Program-made: the position numbers and the translations under genes
The notes under the pieces: generated by a model
The model's database searches: none
What the model was told of the DNA's origin: nothing
What the model saw: only the letters and a program-made list of their open reading frames with translations
Part shown: positions 1-8,810 of the stretch, in pieces
Numbering within the stretch: position 1 is the first letter of the stretch
Layout: each line of letters starts with the position of its first letter
DNA from: an uncultured Pseudanabaenaceae cyanobacterium
GTDB lineage: Bacteria > Cyanobacteriota > Cyanobacteriia > PCC-9006 > JAAUQQ01
Length of the DNA: 64,000 bases
NCBI GenBank assembly: GCA_937949725.1
Contig: CALECT010000021.1
Coordinates: 1-64,000 of the forward strand
Direction of reading: 5' to 3'

Positions 1-426
1 GTTCCAGGAGTATTTGATTTGGTCTTCGGTGGTGCCTGCGGTGCCTTGGATGGTGTTGGTGGAGCTGCCGGAGATGGCGGCGGTGAGGAGTTCGGAGAGC
101 ATGGATTTGGCGGTGCCGGGTTCGCCGATGAGGAGGAGGCCCCGGTTTCCGGCGAGGGTGACGATGCAGCGGTCGATGAGGGCATTGTCGCCGAAGTATT
201 TTTGGCTGATGACGGTTTCTAGGTTTTTTTTGCCCTTTTTGTGGGGGAGGGCTTTGCCGTCGCTGCCGAGGATGAATTGGCGGACGGCGCGGGGGGAGAG
301 TTGCCAGCCGGGAGGCTTGGGGAGGTTGTCGTTGGCGGTGAGGGCAGCGAGTTCTTCGGCGAAGCGGAGTTCGGCGGGGGGGCGGAGGTTGGGGTTGGTC
401 TTATTCTTTGCGGCGGAGCTGGGCAT
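1..426 (-). CDS. MoxR-type AAA+ ATPase, N-terminal part (cut by window edge)
   Basis: Reading the minus strand from an ATG at 426 gives 142 open codons running off the left edge. A helical N-terminal region with the segment [13 protein letters not shown] is followed by a Walker A motif GEPGTAKS near residue 103 and then [10 protein letters not shown], the pattern of MoxR-family AAA+ ATPases. These ATPases usually act with a VWA-domain partner as a chaperone or remodelling machine; a VWA protein and a SWIM protein of the kind often encoded with such ATPases lie at 54.6 kb and 49.4 kb. The first ~90 codons are duplicated at 1376-1642. The coding strand is strongly C-rich. Family call is firm; function is inferred. 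Confidence 0.85.
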   Translation of the reverse strand, partial: MPSSAAKNKTNPNLRPPAELRFAEELAALTANDNLPKPPGWQLSPRAVRQFILGSDGKALPHKKGKKNLETVISQKYFGDNALIDRCIVTLAGNRGLLLIGEPGTAKSMLSELLTAAISGSSTNTIQGTAGTTEDQIKYSWN

Positions 427-502
427 TGGGGAACGCTGGCGAAGGCTTTTTTAGTTTAGAGGATGGGGAGAGTGGGGGATTGGGGCGATCGCCACCTGAA
501 GC

Positions 503-529
503 TTGACCCAAGAGGGGAAAGACTATAAT
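503..529 (+). promoter_or_regulatory. Sigma70-type promoter for the Uma2 gene
   Basis: TTGACC (503-508) and a perfect TATAAT (524-529) are separated by 15 bp, slightly short of the optimum. They lie 26-35 bp upstream of the two possible start codons of the Uma2 gene, in the divergent region between it and the MoxR gene. Confidence 0.5.
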
Positions 530-554
530 TGATTTGATTGCTGACCCCTTTTAG

Positions 555-1325
555 GTGGTGAAGATGCTTTCTGCCGACGACATCAAAACCCTACCGCCCA
601 GCCATGAGTTGCCCTGCTCCGACGATATTCCTGTGGACAACGAAGACCAAAATTTCGTACCGAACTACTTGCTGTTTCTCCTTGAATATCTCTGGAAACA
701 GCGCCAGGACTGGTATTTTGCGGTCGATATGGCGATTTATCACACGACTGGGCCTAATCCGAGAGTTCCGATTGTGCCCGATGCCTTTCTCAGTCTGGGG
801 GTGCCGCGTCAAAAGGATGGACAATCTCGTAACAGCTATATCCTCTGGGAAGAAGACAATATAGCCCCTGTCCTAGCTTTAGAAGTGGTTTCCCAAACAC
901 CCGGCGGAGAATACGACAAGAAGCTCAAAAGCTATGCCAAGCTGGGCGTTCTCTACTATGCGATTTACAACGCTCGCTTTTCGCAGCGAGACGGTCATCA
1001 ACCGTTAGAGGTCTATAAGCTGGGCAAAACGGGCTATCAGCTCCAGCCGGGTGAGCCTTGCTGGATGCCGGAGCTTGGTTTGGGTATTGGGCGTTGCGCG
1101 CTGCCGGATGATCCCTTGGAGCGAGAGACGTTAAGTTGGTTTGATGCGGGGGGCGATCGCTTTCTCAACGAGGCTGAAGTCAAAGACCAGCAGCTCCAGC
1201 TGGAGCGTCAACAAGCCGCACTAGAAAGCCAGCGAGCAGAAGCGGAACGTGAGCAAGCCGCACTGGAGCGGCAGCGGGCGGAGCGGTTGGCTCAGCGTTT
1301 AAGGGAGCTGGGTGAAGAGGTTTAG
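555..1325 (+). CDS. Uma2 family (DUF820) endonuclease with C-terminal coiled coil
   Basis: The 256-residue product has the Uma2 PD-(D/E)XK-like core: VPDAFLSLG (conserved Asp), LALEVVS (conserved Glu) and a Lys-rich helix before GVLYYAIY. Residues ~195-256 form a Glu/Gln/Arg-rich coiled coil typical of longer Uma2 proteins. The family is greatly expanded in cyanobacteria; substrates are not established. Start may be GTG 555 or ATG 564; AGGTGG upstream of 564 favours the latter. The gene sits between the MoxR gene and a duplicated fragment of MoxR, on the opposite strand. Its own first ~34 codons recur as a remnant at 7029-7133. Confidence 0.85.
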   Translation: MVKMLSADDIKTLPPSHELPCSDDIPVDNEDQNFVPNYLLFLLEYLWKQRQDWYFAVDMAIYHTTGPNPRVPIVPDAFLSLGVPRQKDGQSRNSYILWEEDNIAPVLALEVVSQTPGGEYDKKLKSYAKLGVLYYAIYNARFSQRDGHQPLEVYKLGKTGYQLQPGEPCWMPELGLGIGRCALPDDPLERETLSWFDAGGDRFLNEAEVKDQQLQLERQQAALESQRAEAEREQAALERQRAERLAQRLRELGEEV

Positions 1326-1375
1326 CAAGGGGAGGTCGTTGTCGCTGCTGGAAGGGGCAGCGATGGAAAAAGGTT

Positions 1376-1642
1376 CTAGTTTCTGGCGAGGGTGACGACG
1401 CAGCGGTCGATGAGGGCGTTGTCGCCGAAGTCTTTTTGGCTGATGACGGTTTCTAGGGTCTTTTTGCCCTTTTTGAAGGGGAGGGCTTGGCCGTCGCTGC
1501 CGAGGATGAATTGGCGGACGGCTCGAGGGGAGAGTTGCCAGCCTGGGGGTTTGGGGAGTTCGTCGTTGGCTTTTAAGGCGGTGAGTTCGTCGGCGAAGCG
1601 GAGTTCGGCGGGGGGGCGGAGGTTGGTGGCGGTTTTAGGCAT
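1376..1642 (-). pseudogene. Duplicated N-terminal fragment of the MoxR ATPase gene
   Basis: An 88-codon reading frame matches the first ~90 codons of the MoxR gene at 1-426, with nearly identical stretches such as [20 protein letters not shown]. At DNA level 1384-1628 aligns with about 151-400 at high identity by eye. It stops just before the Walker A region, so it cannot be a working ATPase. Weak similarity may continue for a few codons past the stop. It is in the same orientation as the intact gene, so the two copies are direct repeats around the Uma2 gene. Confidence 0.8.
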
Positions 1643-1657
1643 GGGTTTAGGTTATCG

Positions 1658-4600
1658 CTAGGAGGAGCGATCGTTGTGGTCTACTGCACCCATGAGTTTG
1701 AGGGCGGTGCGTTGCCCCTCGGTCAAGCCATGTACACCAGTGATATTCATTTGAGCGCAAACTCGTTCATCAATAACTTCCAAGCATTCACCTGTTTCCA
1801 CATCCCAAATCCTAACGGTTTCGTCATCACTACAGCTGACAAGGCACTTTCCATCTGGGCTAAAGGCCACAGACCTTAACCAGTCTTGATGCCCTTCTAA
1901 AGTGGCTAAACAATCCCCAGACTCCACCAACCACAGCTTCACTGTTGAGTCATCACTGCCACTGGCTATTCGCTCCCCATCTGGGCTAAAGGCCACAGAC
2001 CTTAACCAATCTTGATGCCCTTCTAGAGTGTTTAAACAGGCCCCAGATTTCACAGACCACAGCTTCACCATCTTGTCACTACTGCCGCTGGCGATTCGCT
2101 CCCCATCCGGGCTAAAGGTCACAGACTCAACATAATTTTGATGCCCTTCTAGAGTGGCCAAACAGGCCCCAGACTCAACCGACCACAGCTTCACTGTTGA
2201 GTCACTACTGGCGCTAGCAACTCGCTCTCCATCTGGACTAAAAGCCACAGAGCTGACATAGTTTTGATGCCCTTCCAAGGTAGCTAAACAATCCCCAGAT
2301 TCCACCGACCACAGTTTCACTATCTTGTCATAACCGCCGCTGGCAATTCGCTCCCCATCCGGGCTGAAGGCCACAGATTCGATAGAAGTTTGATGCCCTT
2401 CCAAGGTAGCTAAACAGTCCCCAGATTCTACCGACCACACCTTCACTGTTGAGTCATAACTGCCGCTGGCGATTCGCTCCCCATCTGGGCTGAAAGCCAC
2501 AGAGCTGACATAGTTTTGATGCCCTTCCAAGGTAGCTAAACAGTCCCCAGATTCCACAGACCACAGTTTCACCATCTTGTCATTACTGCCGCTGGTGATT
2601 CGCTCCCCATCTGGGCTGAAGGCCACATCCCCCACATAGTTTTGATGTCCTCCCAAGGTAGATAAACAGTCCCCAGATTCCACCGACCACAGTTTCACCA
2701 TCTTGCCATAACCGCCGCTGGCGATTCGCTCCCCATCTGGGCTGAAGGCCACAAAGTCGATAGAAGCTTGATGCCCTTCCAAGGTAGCTAAACAGTCCCC
2801 AGATTCCACCGACCACAGCTTCACCATCTTGTCACTACTGCCGCTGGCGATTCGCTCCCCATCTGGGCTGAAGGCCACAGACCTGACATAATTTTGATGC
2901 CCTTCCAAGGTAGCTGAGCAGTTCCCAGATTTCACCGACCACAGCTTCACTTTTGAGTCATAACTGCCACTGGCGATTCGCTCCCCATCTGGGCTAAAGG
3001 CCACAGACCTGACATAATTTTGATGCCCTTCCAAGGTAGCTAAACAGTCCCCAGATTTTACCGACCACAGCTTCACTGTTGAATCATAACTGCCGCTGGC
3101 GATTCGCTCCCCATCTGGGCTAAAGGCCACAGACCTGACATAGTTTTGATGCCCTTCCAAGGTAGCTAAACAGTCCCCAGACTCTACCGACCACAGCTTC
3201 ACTGTTGAATCATAACTACCACTGGCGATTCGCTCCCCATCTGGGCTAAAGGCCACAGACTCAACAGAATTTTGATGTCCTTCCAAGGTAGCTAAACAGT
3301 CCCCAGACTCTACCGACCACAGCTTCACCCTCTTGTCACTACTGCCGCTGGCGATTCGCCCCCCATCTGGGCTAAAGGCTACAGATTTTACAGAAATCTG
3401 ATGGACAGATGCAATCCATAAAACCCTTTCAGACTCAATGTCCAAAAGTTGAACTGTGCCTTTATCATCAGCAATTACTAACTTTTTTCCATCAGGACTA
3501 AAGACTGCTGAAGTGACATTTGCTATGACTTTGGAAAAAGTGGCATCAGCTAAACTAGCACCCTGGAAAATACTGCCGTGAAAATAAGTTCGACAAAAAT
3601 CGACACCTTTAAGTTTGACATCACTCAAATTCATGTCACATAACCCACGATCTGTTCGAGCCAGTATCACCTGAGCTATATTCCCTCCCACATAGCCCAC
3701 CTCCTGCAAGCTTCTCTCACGCGTCGCCAACAGCCGAGGCAGAAGTTGCTCCCGCATCTGCTGACTCAGCATTGGATGAGCTAAATCCAGCACCGCTTTC
3801 GCTAACTTCGATGGCCCCAGCATCGGCCAAATCTGCTCCCAGCTCACCGCCGCAAAATTCGCCAACGCCGGAATTGCAGTTGGCTGACCATCTTCCCCAC
3901 AGCTTCGCCAGAAATACTCCTCCCAGCAATAATCCTGCGCCTCCGCTGTTTCATCAATACAGCCCTGCTCCCGCGCCACCGCTGTAAAATCCTCCGCCAT
4001 CGCCCCCAGCGACGCCACAATCTTATAGGCCACAAAAAACTCCAGCAGCGATCGATGCGCCGGACTATAGTCCCCCTCCGAATTGCGAATCAGCATCGTC
4101 TGGCCCAACATGTCATAGCGCCAATGATCCAGCTCCTGCTCCTCCGCCACCACCTCACCAAACATCCCCTTCAACCGCTCCGGAAACGCCCGATAATTCA
4201 AACTCATCCGGTCCGTCGAAAGCATCTCCCAAGACAACTCACAGAGGAAATACAACTTATCCGCCAGCGACGTAAACGTCCGCTCACTCCTAATATCCCG
4301 CTGCATCTTCCGCGTCACCGCATACAAATACACCCGCGCCATATCCACCGGCTTATCCGCCTCAATCTCCGGCAGCGCCTCCAAAATCAAATCCACCATC
4401 ACCGGACGCCGCGCCAAATCCAGCAACTGCTCATTCCCCGTCACCTTCTCCACCGTCGCCGCCTGGGCCTTCCGCCCCAGCAGCTCCGCAATCTGGGCAT
4501 CACTAAACTTCTCCAGCTCCAACACCTCAAACTGCGGCGGCTCCCCCGTCAAATTATCCGTCGAAGCCTTCAGCTCCGCCCCCAACAACCGCCGCCCCTC

Positions 4601-6127
4601 GATCGCATCGGGAAAATGCTCCGTCCGGCAAGTCAAAATCGCCTTCGCCCCCGGCACCACCACCTTCGCCAACTGCCAAAAATTATCAATCATCGACTGG
4701 CGATTCACCCGCGCAGCCATCTCATCAAACCCATCAAAAATCAGCAGCAACTTCCCCATCCGATTCAGTTGCTCAAACACCGAATAATTCTTCAAAATCT
4801 CATGCTTACGAAAAAAGAACTCCGAAAACAGTGACTCCACCGTCACCGCCTTGGCATAATCCCTAAGGGGCACCACAATCGGAATCCGGGGCCGCTGCGT
4901 CCCCCGCTGCTTCGCCGTTTTGTAGCGCTGCAACACCAGCCAGGCATAGTGCAACGCAAACCAAGTCTTCCCCGTACCAAACTCCCCCAAAATCGACAGA
5001 TGCTCCTTCGCCGGATCATCCAGCCACTGATCCACATAGCCCTCAATCCAGCCATCCTCCTCCCCATAGCTGCTCACCCCAATCTTGCGCCGCCCCGACC
5101 CATCAAACTCATCCTTGCGACAAGCCAACGGCAAATAGCCCTCAGCCACCCCCTTCGCCTGAATCTCCTGCTCTAGCCAATCCAAATAGCGACTAAAATC
5201 CGCATCCTCATCAATCAGCTCATCAAACGTGTAGCAACTGATATCCTCATAGGTCGCGTCATCCTTCGCCGCAGTGCGAGCCGCCTTACTCACCCGCATA
5301 TCGCACACCAGCCAGCCTTCATCCGCACCCGTTTCTTTGATGACTCGCTGGAAATCTGCCAAATCATCCAGGCCAATTTCACCAGCAACCCCGCGAACTA
5401 AAGTGCGAGACGATCTCCGCCGAGTAATCTGAAAACTAATCATCCACTCAAAATAATCTGCCGCCCAAACCTCCTCATAGCTATCATCCCGGTCATAATC
5501 CAACGCCTCAAACCAATCCCCCAACCGCCGCGCCAAATCTGCCGCTTCGCTCTCCTCTGCCCCAGCAGGCAAAGCAGGCTGCTTCACCCCAGCCAGTTGC
5601 CCCACCATCTGATTGATTGCATCCTGGCTTGGCAACGCCTTTATCTGCTGCATCATCTGCTGAATCTGCTTCTGTAAACTATCCAGCTTCTGATCTTCCA
5701 GCACCTCCCTGGTGGATCTCGTCGCCTTCAACGTCTTGATAAACGCCACCGCAAACAAACTCAGCTCCCGCCTCGGCTCAAACCCCGCCCAATCCGCCGA
5801 CAGCTTCCCATCCAAATGAAACTGAGCAATCTCCTCTCCCTTACTCAGCCATCCCCGAGGCGAATTGTCATTGAACTCCGCTTGAAAGAGATCCCGCACC
5901 TCCTTCAACTTAAAAAACTCGATCAGCAGTTCAGGCTTACACAGCCCCACCTCATCAAAGCCATACTCCACCAGCGCATAGGCATAAACATCCTCAAACT
6001 TTTTCAGCGCCTCCAGATCATCCAGCCCAAACTGCTTCAACAGCCGAATGATCCGCTCATCGCGCCCAAGCTTCTCCTTCGCACTCTCAAAAATGGCATC
6101 GACGACCTTATCAATAAAAGGAATCAT
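1658..6127 (-). CDS. STAND NTPase: nuclease-like N-terminus, NACHT, pentapeptide and 14 WD40 repeats
   Basis: 1489 residues from the ATG at 6127; an in-frame upstream Met at 6187 would add 20 hydrophobic residues before MIPFID and is less likely. Residues ~190-330 resemble the restriction-endonuclease-like domain seen in cyanobacterial WD40 NTPases (ending CYTFDELIDED), though I see no clear ExK active site. NACHT: Walker A GEFGTGKT (~residue 383), Walker B LLIFDGFDE (~460). A short pentapeptide stretch (~835-860) precedes fourteen 42-residue WD40 repeats, twelve nearly identical (SVAFSPDGERIASGS..VKLWSVESGDC). Architecture is that of bacterial STAND immune sensors: repeats sense, NACHT oligomerises, N-terminus is the effector. 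Defence role is inferred. Confidence 0.85.
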   Translation of the reverse strand: MIPFIDKVVDAIFESAKEKLGRDERIIRLLKQFGLDDLEALKKFEDVYAYALVEYGFDEVGLCKPELLIEFFKLKEVRDLFQAEFNDNSPRGWLSKGEEIAQFHLDGKLSADWAGFEPRRELSLFAVAFIKTLKATRSTREVLEDQKLDSLQKQIQQMMQQIKALPSQDAINQMVGQLAGVKQPALPAGAEESEAADLARRLGDWFEALDYDRDDSYEEVWAADYFEWMISFQITRRRSSRTLVRGVAGEIGLDDLADFQRVIKETGADEGWLVCDMRVSKAARTAAKDDATYEDISCYTFDELIDEDADFSRYLDWLEQEIQAKGVAEGYLPLACRKDEFDGSGRRKIGVSSYGEEDGWIEGYVDQWLDDPAKEHLSILGEFGTGKTWFALHYAWLVLQRYKTAKQRGTQRPRIPIVVPLRDYAKAVTVESLFSEFFFRKHEILKNYSVFEQLNRMGKLLLIFDGFDEMAARVNRQSMIDNFWQLAKVVVPGAKAILTCRTEHFPDAIEGRRLLGAELKASTDNLTGEPPQFEVLELEKFSDAQIAELLGRKAQAATVEKVTGNEQLLDLARRPVMVDLILEALPEIEADKPVDMARVYLYAVTRKMQRDIRSERTFTSLADKLYFLCELSWEMLSTDRMSLNYRAFPERLKGMFGEVVAEEQELDHWRYDMLGQTMLIRNSEGDYSPAHRSLLEFFVAYKIVASLGAMAEDFTAVAREQGCIDETAEAQDYCWEEYFWRSCGEDGQPTAIPALANFAAVSWEQIWPMLGPSKLAKAVLDLAHPMLSQQMREQLLPRLLATRERSLQEVGYVGGNIAQVILARTDRGLCDMNLSDVKLKGVDFCRTYFHGSIFQGASLADATFSKVIANVTSAVFSPDGKKLVIADDKGTVQLLDIESERVLWIASVHQISVKSVAFSPDGGRIASGSSDKRVKLWSVESGDCLATLEGHQNSVESVAFSPDGERIASGSYDSTVKLWSVESGDCLATLEGHQNYVRSVAFSPDGERIASGSYDSTVKLWSVKSGDCLATLEGHQNYVRSVAFSPDGERIASGSYDSKVKLWSVKSGNCSATLEGHQNYVRSVAFSPDGERIASGSSDKMVKLWSVESGDCLATLEGHQASIDFVAFSPDGERIASGGYGKMVKLWSVESGDCLSTLGGHQNYVGDVAFSPDGERITSGSNDKMVKLWSVESGDCLATLEGHQNYVSSVAFSPDGERIASGSYDSTVKVWSVESGDCLATLEGHQTSIESVAFSPDGERIASGGYDKIVKLWSVESGDCLATLEGHQNYVSSVAFSPDGERVASASSDSTVKLWSVESGACLATLEGHQNYVESVTFSPDGERIASGSSDKMVKLWSVKSGACLNTLEGHQDWLRSVAFSPDGERIASGSDDSTVKLWLVESGDCLATLEGHQDWLRSVAFSPDGKCLVSCSDDETVRIWDVETGECLEVIDERVCAQMNITGVHGLTEGQRTALKLMGAVDHNDRSS
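1800..3540 (-). repeat. Tandem WD40-coding repeats, 126-bp unit, 14 copies
   Basis: The 3' part of the NACHT gene is a tandem array of 126-bp units, each coding one 42-residue WD40 blade. The first and last units are divergent; the twelve inner ones differ at only a few positions, even at synonymous sites. Fourteen blades would build two seven-bladed propellers. Confidence 0.9.
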
Positions 6128-6178
6128 GGATGGCGGCAGGCAGAAAAGAAGGGGACAAGCAGAGAGCAGCAAGCACAG

Positions 6179-6828
6179 GCTCAGCAACCGAGGGATAAAT
6201 CCCCCGGCTCAAAGCGAAAGCCTACTAAAGTAGGCTGCGAACCAAGCCATCAGGCTGTTCAGTCCGTTAAAACGGACTTGAACTTTGAGCTGTGAACTTT
6301 AGCTCCCAGCTACAACGACCCAAAGCAAGGCCAAAGCACAAGCTCAGCAACCGAGGGATAAATCCCACGGCTCAAAGCTAAAGTCTACTAAAGTAGGCTG
6401 CAATCCAAGCCATCAGGGCTATTCAGTCCGTTTTAACGGACTTGAGCTCTTAGCTGTGAACTTCAGCTCACAGCGGCAACAGCACTAAGCAAGGCCAAAG
6501 CAAAAGCTCAGCAACCGAGGGATAAATCCCACGGCTCAAAGCTAAAGCCTACTAAAGTAGGCTGCAATCCAGATGTTCAGGCTATTCAGTCCGTTTTAAC
6601 GGACTTGAACTTTGAGCTGTGAACTTTAGCTCCCAGCTACAACGACCCAAAGCAAGGCCAAAGCACAAGCTCAGCAACCGAGGGATAAATCCCACGGCTC
6701 AAAGCTAAAGCCTACTAAAGTAGGCTTTAGCTTTGAGCCGTCAGGGCTGTTCAGTCCGTTTTAACGGACTTGAGCTCTTAGCTGGGAGCTTCAGCTCCCA
6801 GCGGCAACAGCCCCAAGCCAAAGCAAGC
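6179..6828. repeat. Four tandem ~163-bp units with internal hairpins
   Basis: Units begin with GCTCAGCAACCGAGGG at 6179, 6342, 6506 and 6669, a period of 163-164 bp. Each holds three hairpins: CCGAGGGATAAATCCCacGG, GCCTACTaaAGTAGGC and AGTCCGTTttAACGGACT. The last unit carries a longer palindrome (AAAGCTAAAGCC with GGCTTTAGCTTT). No open frame runs through. The array lies just upstream of the NACHT gene start and may overlap its promoter. Confidence 0.9.
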
Positions 6829-7028
6829 CTTATTTATCGCTCAGCCTTCAATATATGGGCAGCCATCCCTAAGTGCCTGCCGTAGCCCCACAAACCTCAG
6901 AAGTCCTCGACAAATCGAGAAAAATCGTCACAACCCGTCGCAAACACCCATCAAATTCTTGACAGCTCCCCCAAAGACCACCAGACCCAAAACACTTCAA
7001 TAAAGCTAAGGCTGTAACCTTCCAGGCA

Positions 7029-7133
7029 CTGAAAATACTTTCCTACAACGACATCAGAACCCTACCCCCCAACCACAAGCTGCCCTGTTCAGACAAGATC
7101 CCCGTAGACAACGAAGACCAGCATTTCGTCTAA
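7029..7133 (+). pseudogene. Uma2 N-terminal remnant (34 codons)
   Basis: Reading from CTG 7029 gives 34 codons then TAA, closely matching the first codons of the Uma2 gene at 555 (shared segments TLPP, LPCSD, IPVDNEDQ, FV). Similarity also extends about 25 bp upstream of the start. There is no proper start codon (CTG/ATA where the intact gene has GTG/ATG) and nothing of the nuclease core remains. Confidence 0.8.
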
Positions 7134-7166
7134 TAGCGTCAAGCAAGCCGCTGTATTCCCCCAGTC

Positions 7167-8303
7167 TTAATCAGCATCCACCAGCTCAAAACTCAACGAA
7201 TCAAACACCTGGCCATTGACCTGCAACGTAATCTCATGTTCCCCCAACGCCAATCGCCGCGTTGTCATCAACCGCATGGGATGGCGCTTCTTCAGCTTCA
7301 CCATTTCTCCCGCTTCAAGCTCCAACTGCTTAAGCTTGAAGACCTTTTGCGATCGCTTTTTCCCCTCACTGGCAAACAACATCACATAATCCACCAGCAA
7401 ATTCTGCGCCAGCCTCGCCTCAATCTCCAGCGAAAACTCAAACGCCTCCCCCAACTTCACCACCGGTGTCGTCGTCACAAAATTCATAATTGCAATCTCT
7501 GGTGCATCCCCAAAACCCAATAATGCCAAGGCCTCTGCATTGCCCTGCTTAACCAGCGATCGCAATGAATGCTTGGTAAGAAACGCCATCTCAGCCTCAG
7601 CCTGCTTTTCCATGGCAGCCCATTGCTCCAGCGTATTAATCACCAGGCTTGCATCCAGCTTACTAATGTCATTCAAATGATTCGCCACCGATCGCGTCAC
7701 AAACCGCGTTCGATCTCCAAACAACCGCTCCAAAATCGGCAGGGGCTGCTGATAATCAATCACCAACTTTTGTGCCCAAGGTAGCTTAGGCCTTGTCCCC
7801 TCACTCGCCAGCCGCCGCACATGATAATTCTCATCCCCCGCGCAGTCCAATAAAAATGCCAGCGCCTCCTCAGGAAAAGCATTAATAAAAAAGCGAATCG
7901 CATACTCCGCCGAGAAGCGCTTCGTAATCTCCCGCAGCGCCCCCAGCGATCGCTCCAAATACTGGGCCTCACAGCCATAGGTCGCCACAAACAATGACAG
8001 TGGTGAAAAGATAAAATCACCAAAATCATCATCCGCCTTCGTCGGGTCCAGCTCCGGCGGCAGCGACTGGAGAATGATCTTGACTGCTGCTGGATAATCC
8101 TCCGGTAGGTAGTCATGCAAACAGCTTGAAATATGAGCAATGCGCTCCTTCAGCTCCAGCTTAGGAAAGGCCTTCACCACATCCCGCTCAAAACTCTGCT
8201 GGTCAAAATCGGTATAAGCTTCGGCAATCAAGCCTGCCAAATAAGCCACTTTCTCAGCATTAAAAAGCTGATCCTTGAGCGAAAAACTGGACTTAGCCTT
8301 CAT
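7167..8303 (-). CDS. AlkC-like DNA alkylation repeat (HEAT-like) protein
   Basis: 378 residues, all-helical with HEAT-like repeats. The segment HVRRLASEGTRPKLPWA (~residue 170) is the signature of the AlkC/COG4335 DNA alkylation-repair glycosylases, which excise alkylated adenines without flipping the base. Length fits the family. It starts at ATG 8303, with the small membrane protein gene (ending at 8342) just upstream on the same strand, so the two may be co-transcribed. Glycosylase activity is inferred from the family; the C-terminal ~100 residues look like a beta-rich add-on (TTTPVVKLGEAFEFSLEIEA). Confidence 0.75.
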   Translation of the reverse strand: MKAKSSFSLKDQLFNAEKVAYLAGLIAEAYTDFDQQSFERDVVKAFPKLELKERIAHISSCLHDYLPEDYPAAVKIILQSLPPELDPTKADDDFGDFIFSPLSLFVATYGCEAQYLERSLGALREITKRFSAEYAIRFFINAFPEEALAFLLDCAGDENYHVRRLASEGTRPKLPWAQKLVIDYQQPLPILERLFGDRTRFVTRSVANHLNDISKLDASLVINTLEQWAAMEKQAEAEMAFLTKHSLRSLVKQGNAEALALLGFGDAPEIAIMNFVTTTPVVKLGEAFEFSLEIEARLAQNLLVDYVMLFASEGKKRSQKVFKLKQLELEAGEMVKLKKRHPMRLMTTRRLALGEHEITLQVNGQVFDSLSFELVDAD

Positions 8304-8341
8304 GCTGATGCTCCCCTAGACTCAATAGATTTGGCATGGCG

Positions 8342-8719
8342 TTAAGCGTGTAAATCCAGTAAGAATTCAGGAATCTCCAAAACGTGAAAATAGACTAAAG
8401 CCGCAGCGAGGATGGTGTACAGCGTTGCCCCACCAAAGCCCATCCAAAGATCTCGGCTTGTATTTCGTTGGTCATCCGCCAGAAAGAGATCCACCGCACC
8501 AAACTGCATCATCACCATGCCCAACACATTCGAAAGCCAGTAGCCCACAATCGTGCCTGGAATAAACCAGTGGGGATTGAGCCAACTCACCCCATAGCCA
8601 AACACAAGGGCGATCGGCAAATTGAAAACAAGATCGTTCCACCAGGAGAGCGGCGATAGCATATAGCCAATCCCCACCAATGCGCCGCCACGCAGATTCT
8701 TCAAAAGGTTCACAGCCAC
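8342..8719 (-). CDS. Small membrane protein, function unknown
   Basis: 125 residues with three hydrophobic segments: around GIGYMLSPLSWW-LPIALVFGYG, IVGYWLSNVLGMVMM, and TLYTILAAALVYFHVL. No family recognised beyond a conserved hypothetical inner-membrane protein. It is followed 38 bp later by the AlkC-like gene on the same strand. Confidence 0.6.
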   Translation of the reverse strand: MAVNLLKNLRGGALVGIGYMLSPLSWWNDLVFNLPIALVFGYGVSWLNPHWFIPGTIVGYWLSNVLGMVMMQFGAVDLFLADDQRNTSRDLWMGFGGATLYTILAAALVYFHVLEIPEFLLDLHA

Positions 8720-8810
8720 CTGCTATCAACTTTCATTTTTCCAGCGTAGCCTGAATATAGCTAGCGAAACAGGCTGTGGCCGAGAAGCAAATTCCCCAAC
8801 TGTCTTAACC

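Noticed and set aside
14..454. Plus-strand open frames of up to 146 codons
   Set aside because: They are antisense to the MoxR ATPase frame, which shows a clear Walker A motif.
1800..3540. Possible non-coding tandem repeat
   Set aside because: The 126-bp period keeps frame and encodes canonical WD40 blades.
4055..4834. 259-codon plus-strand frame
   Set aside because: Antisense to the NACHT domain; the translation is a repetitive Arg/Leu/Gln/His-rich shadow of C-rich codons.
6179..6828. Possible CRISPR array
   Set aside because: Units are 163 bp, similar along their whole length, with several internal palindromes and no unique spacers.
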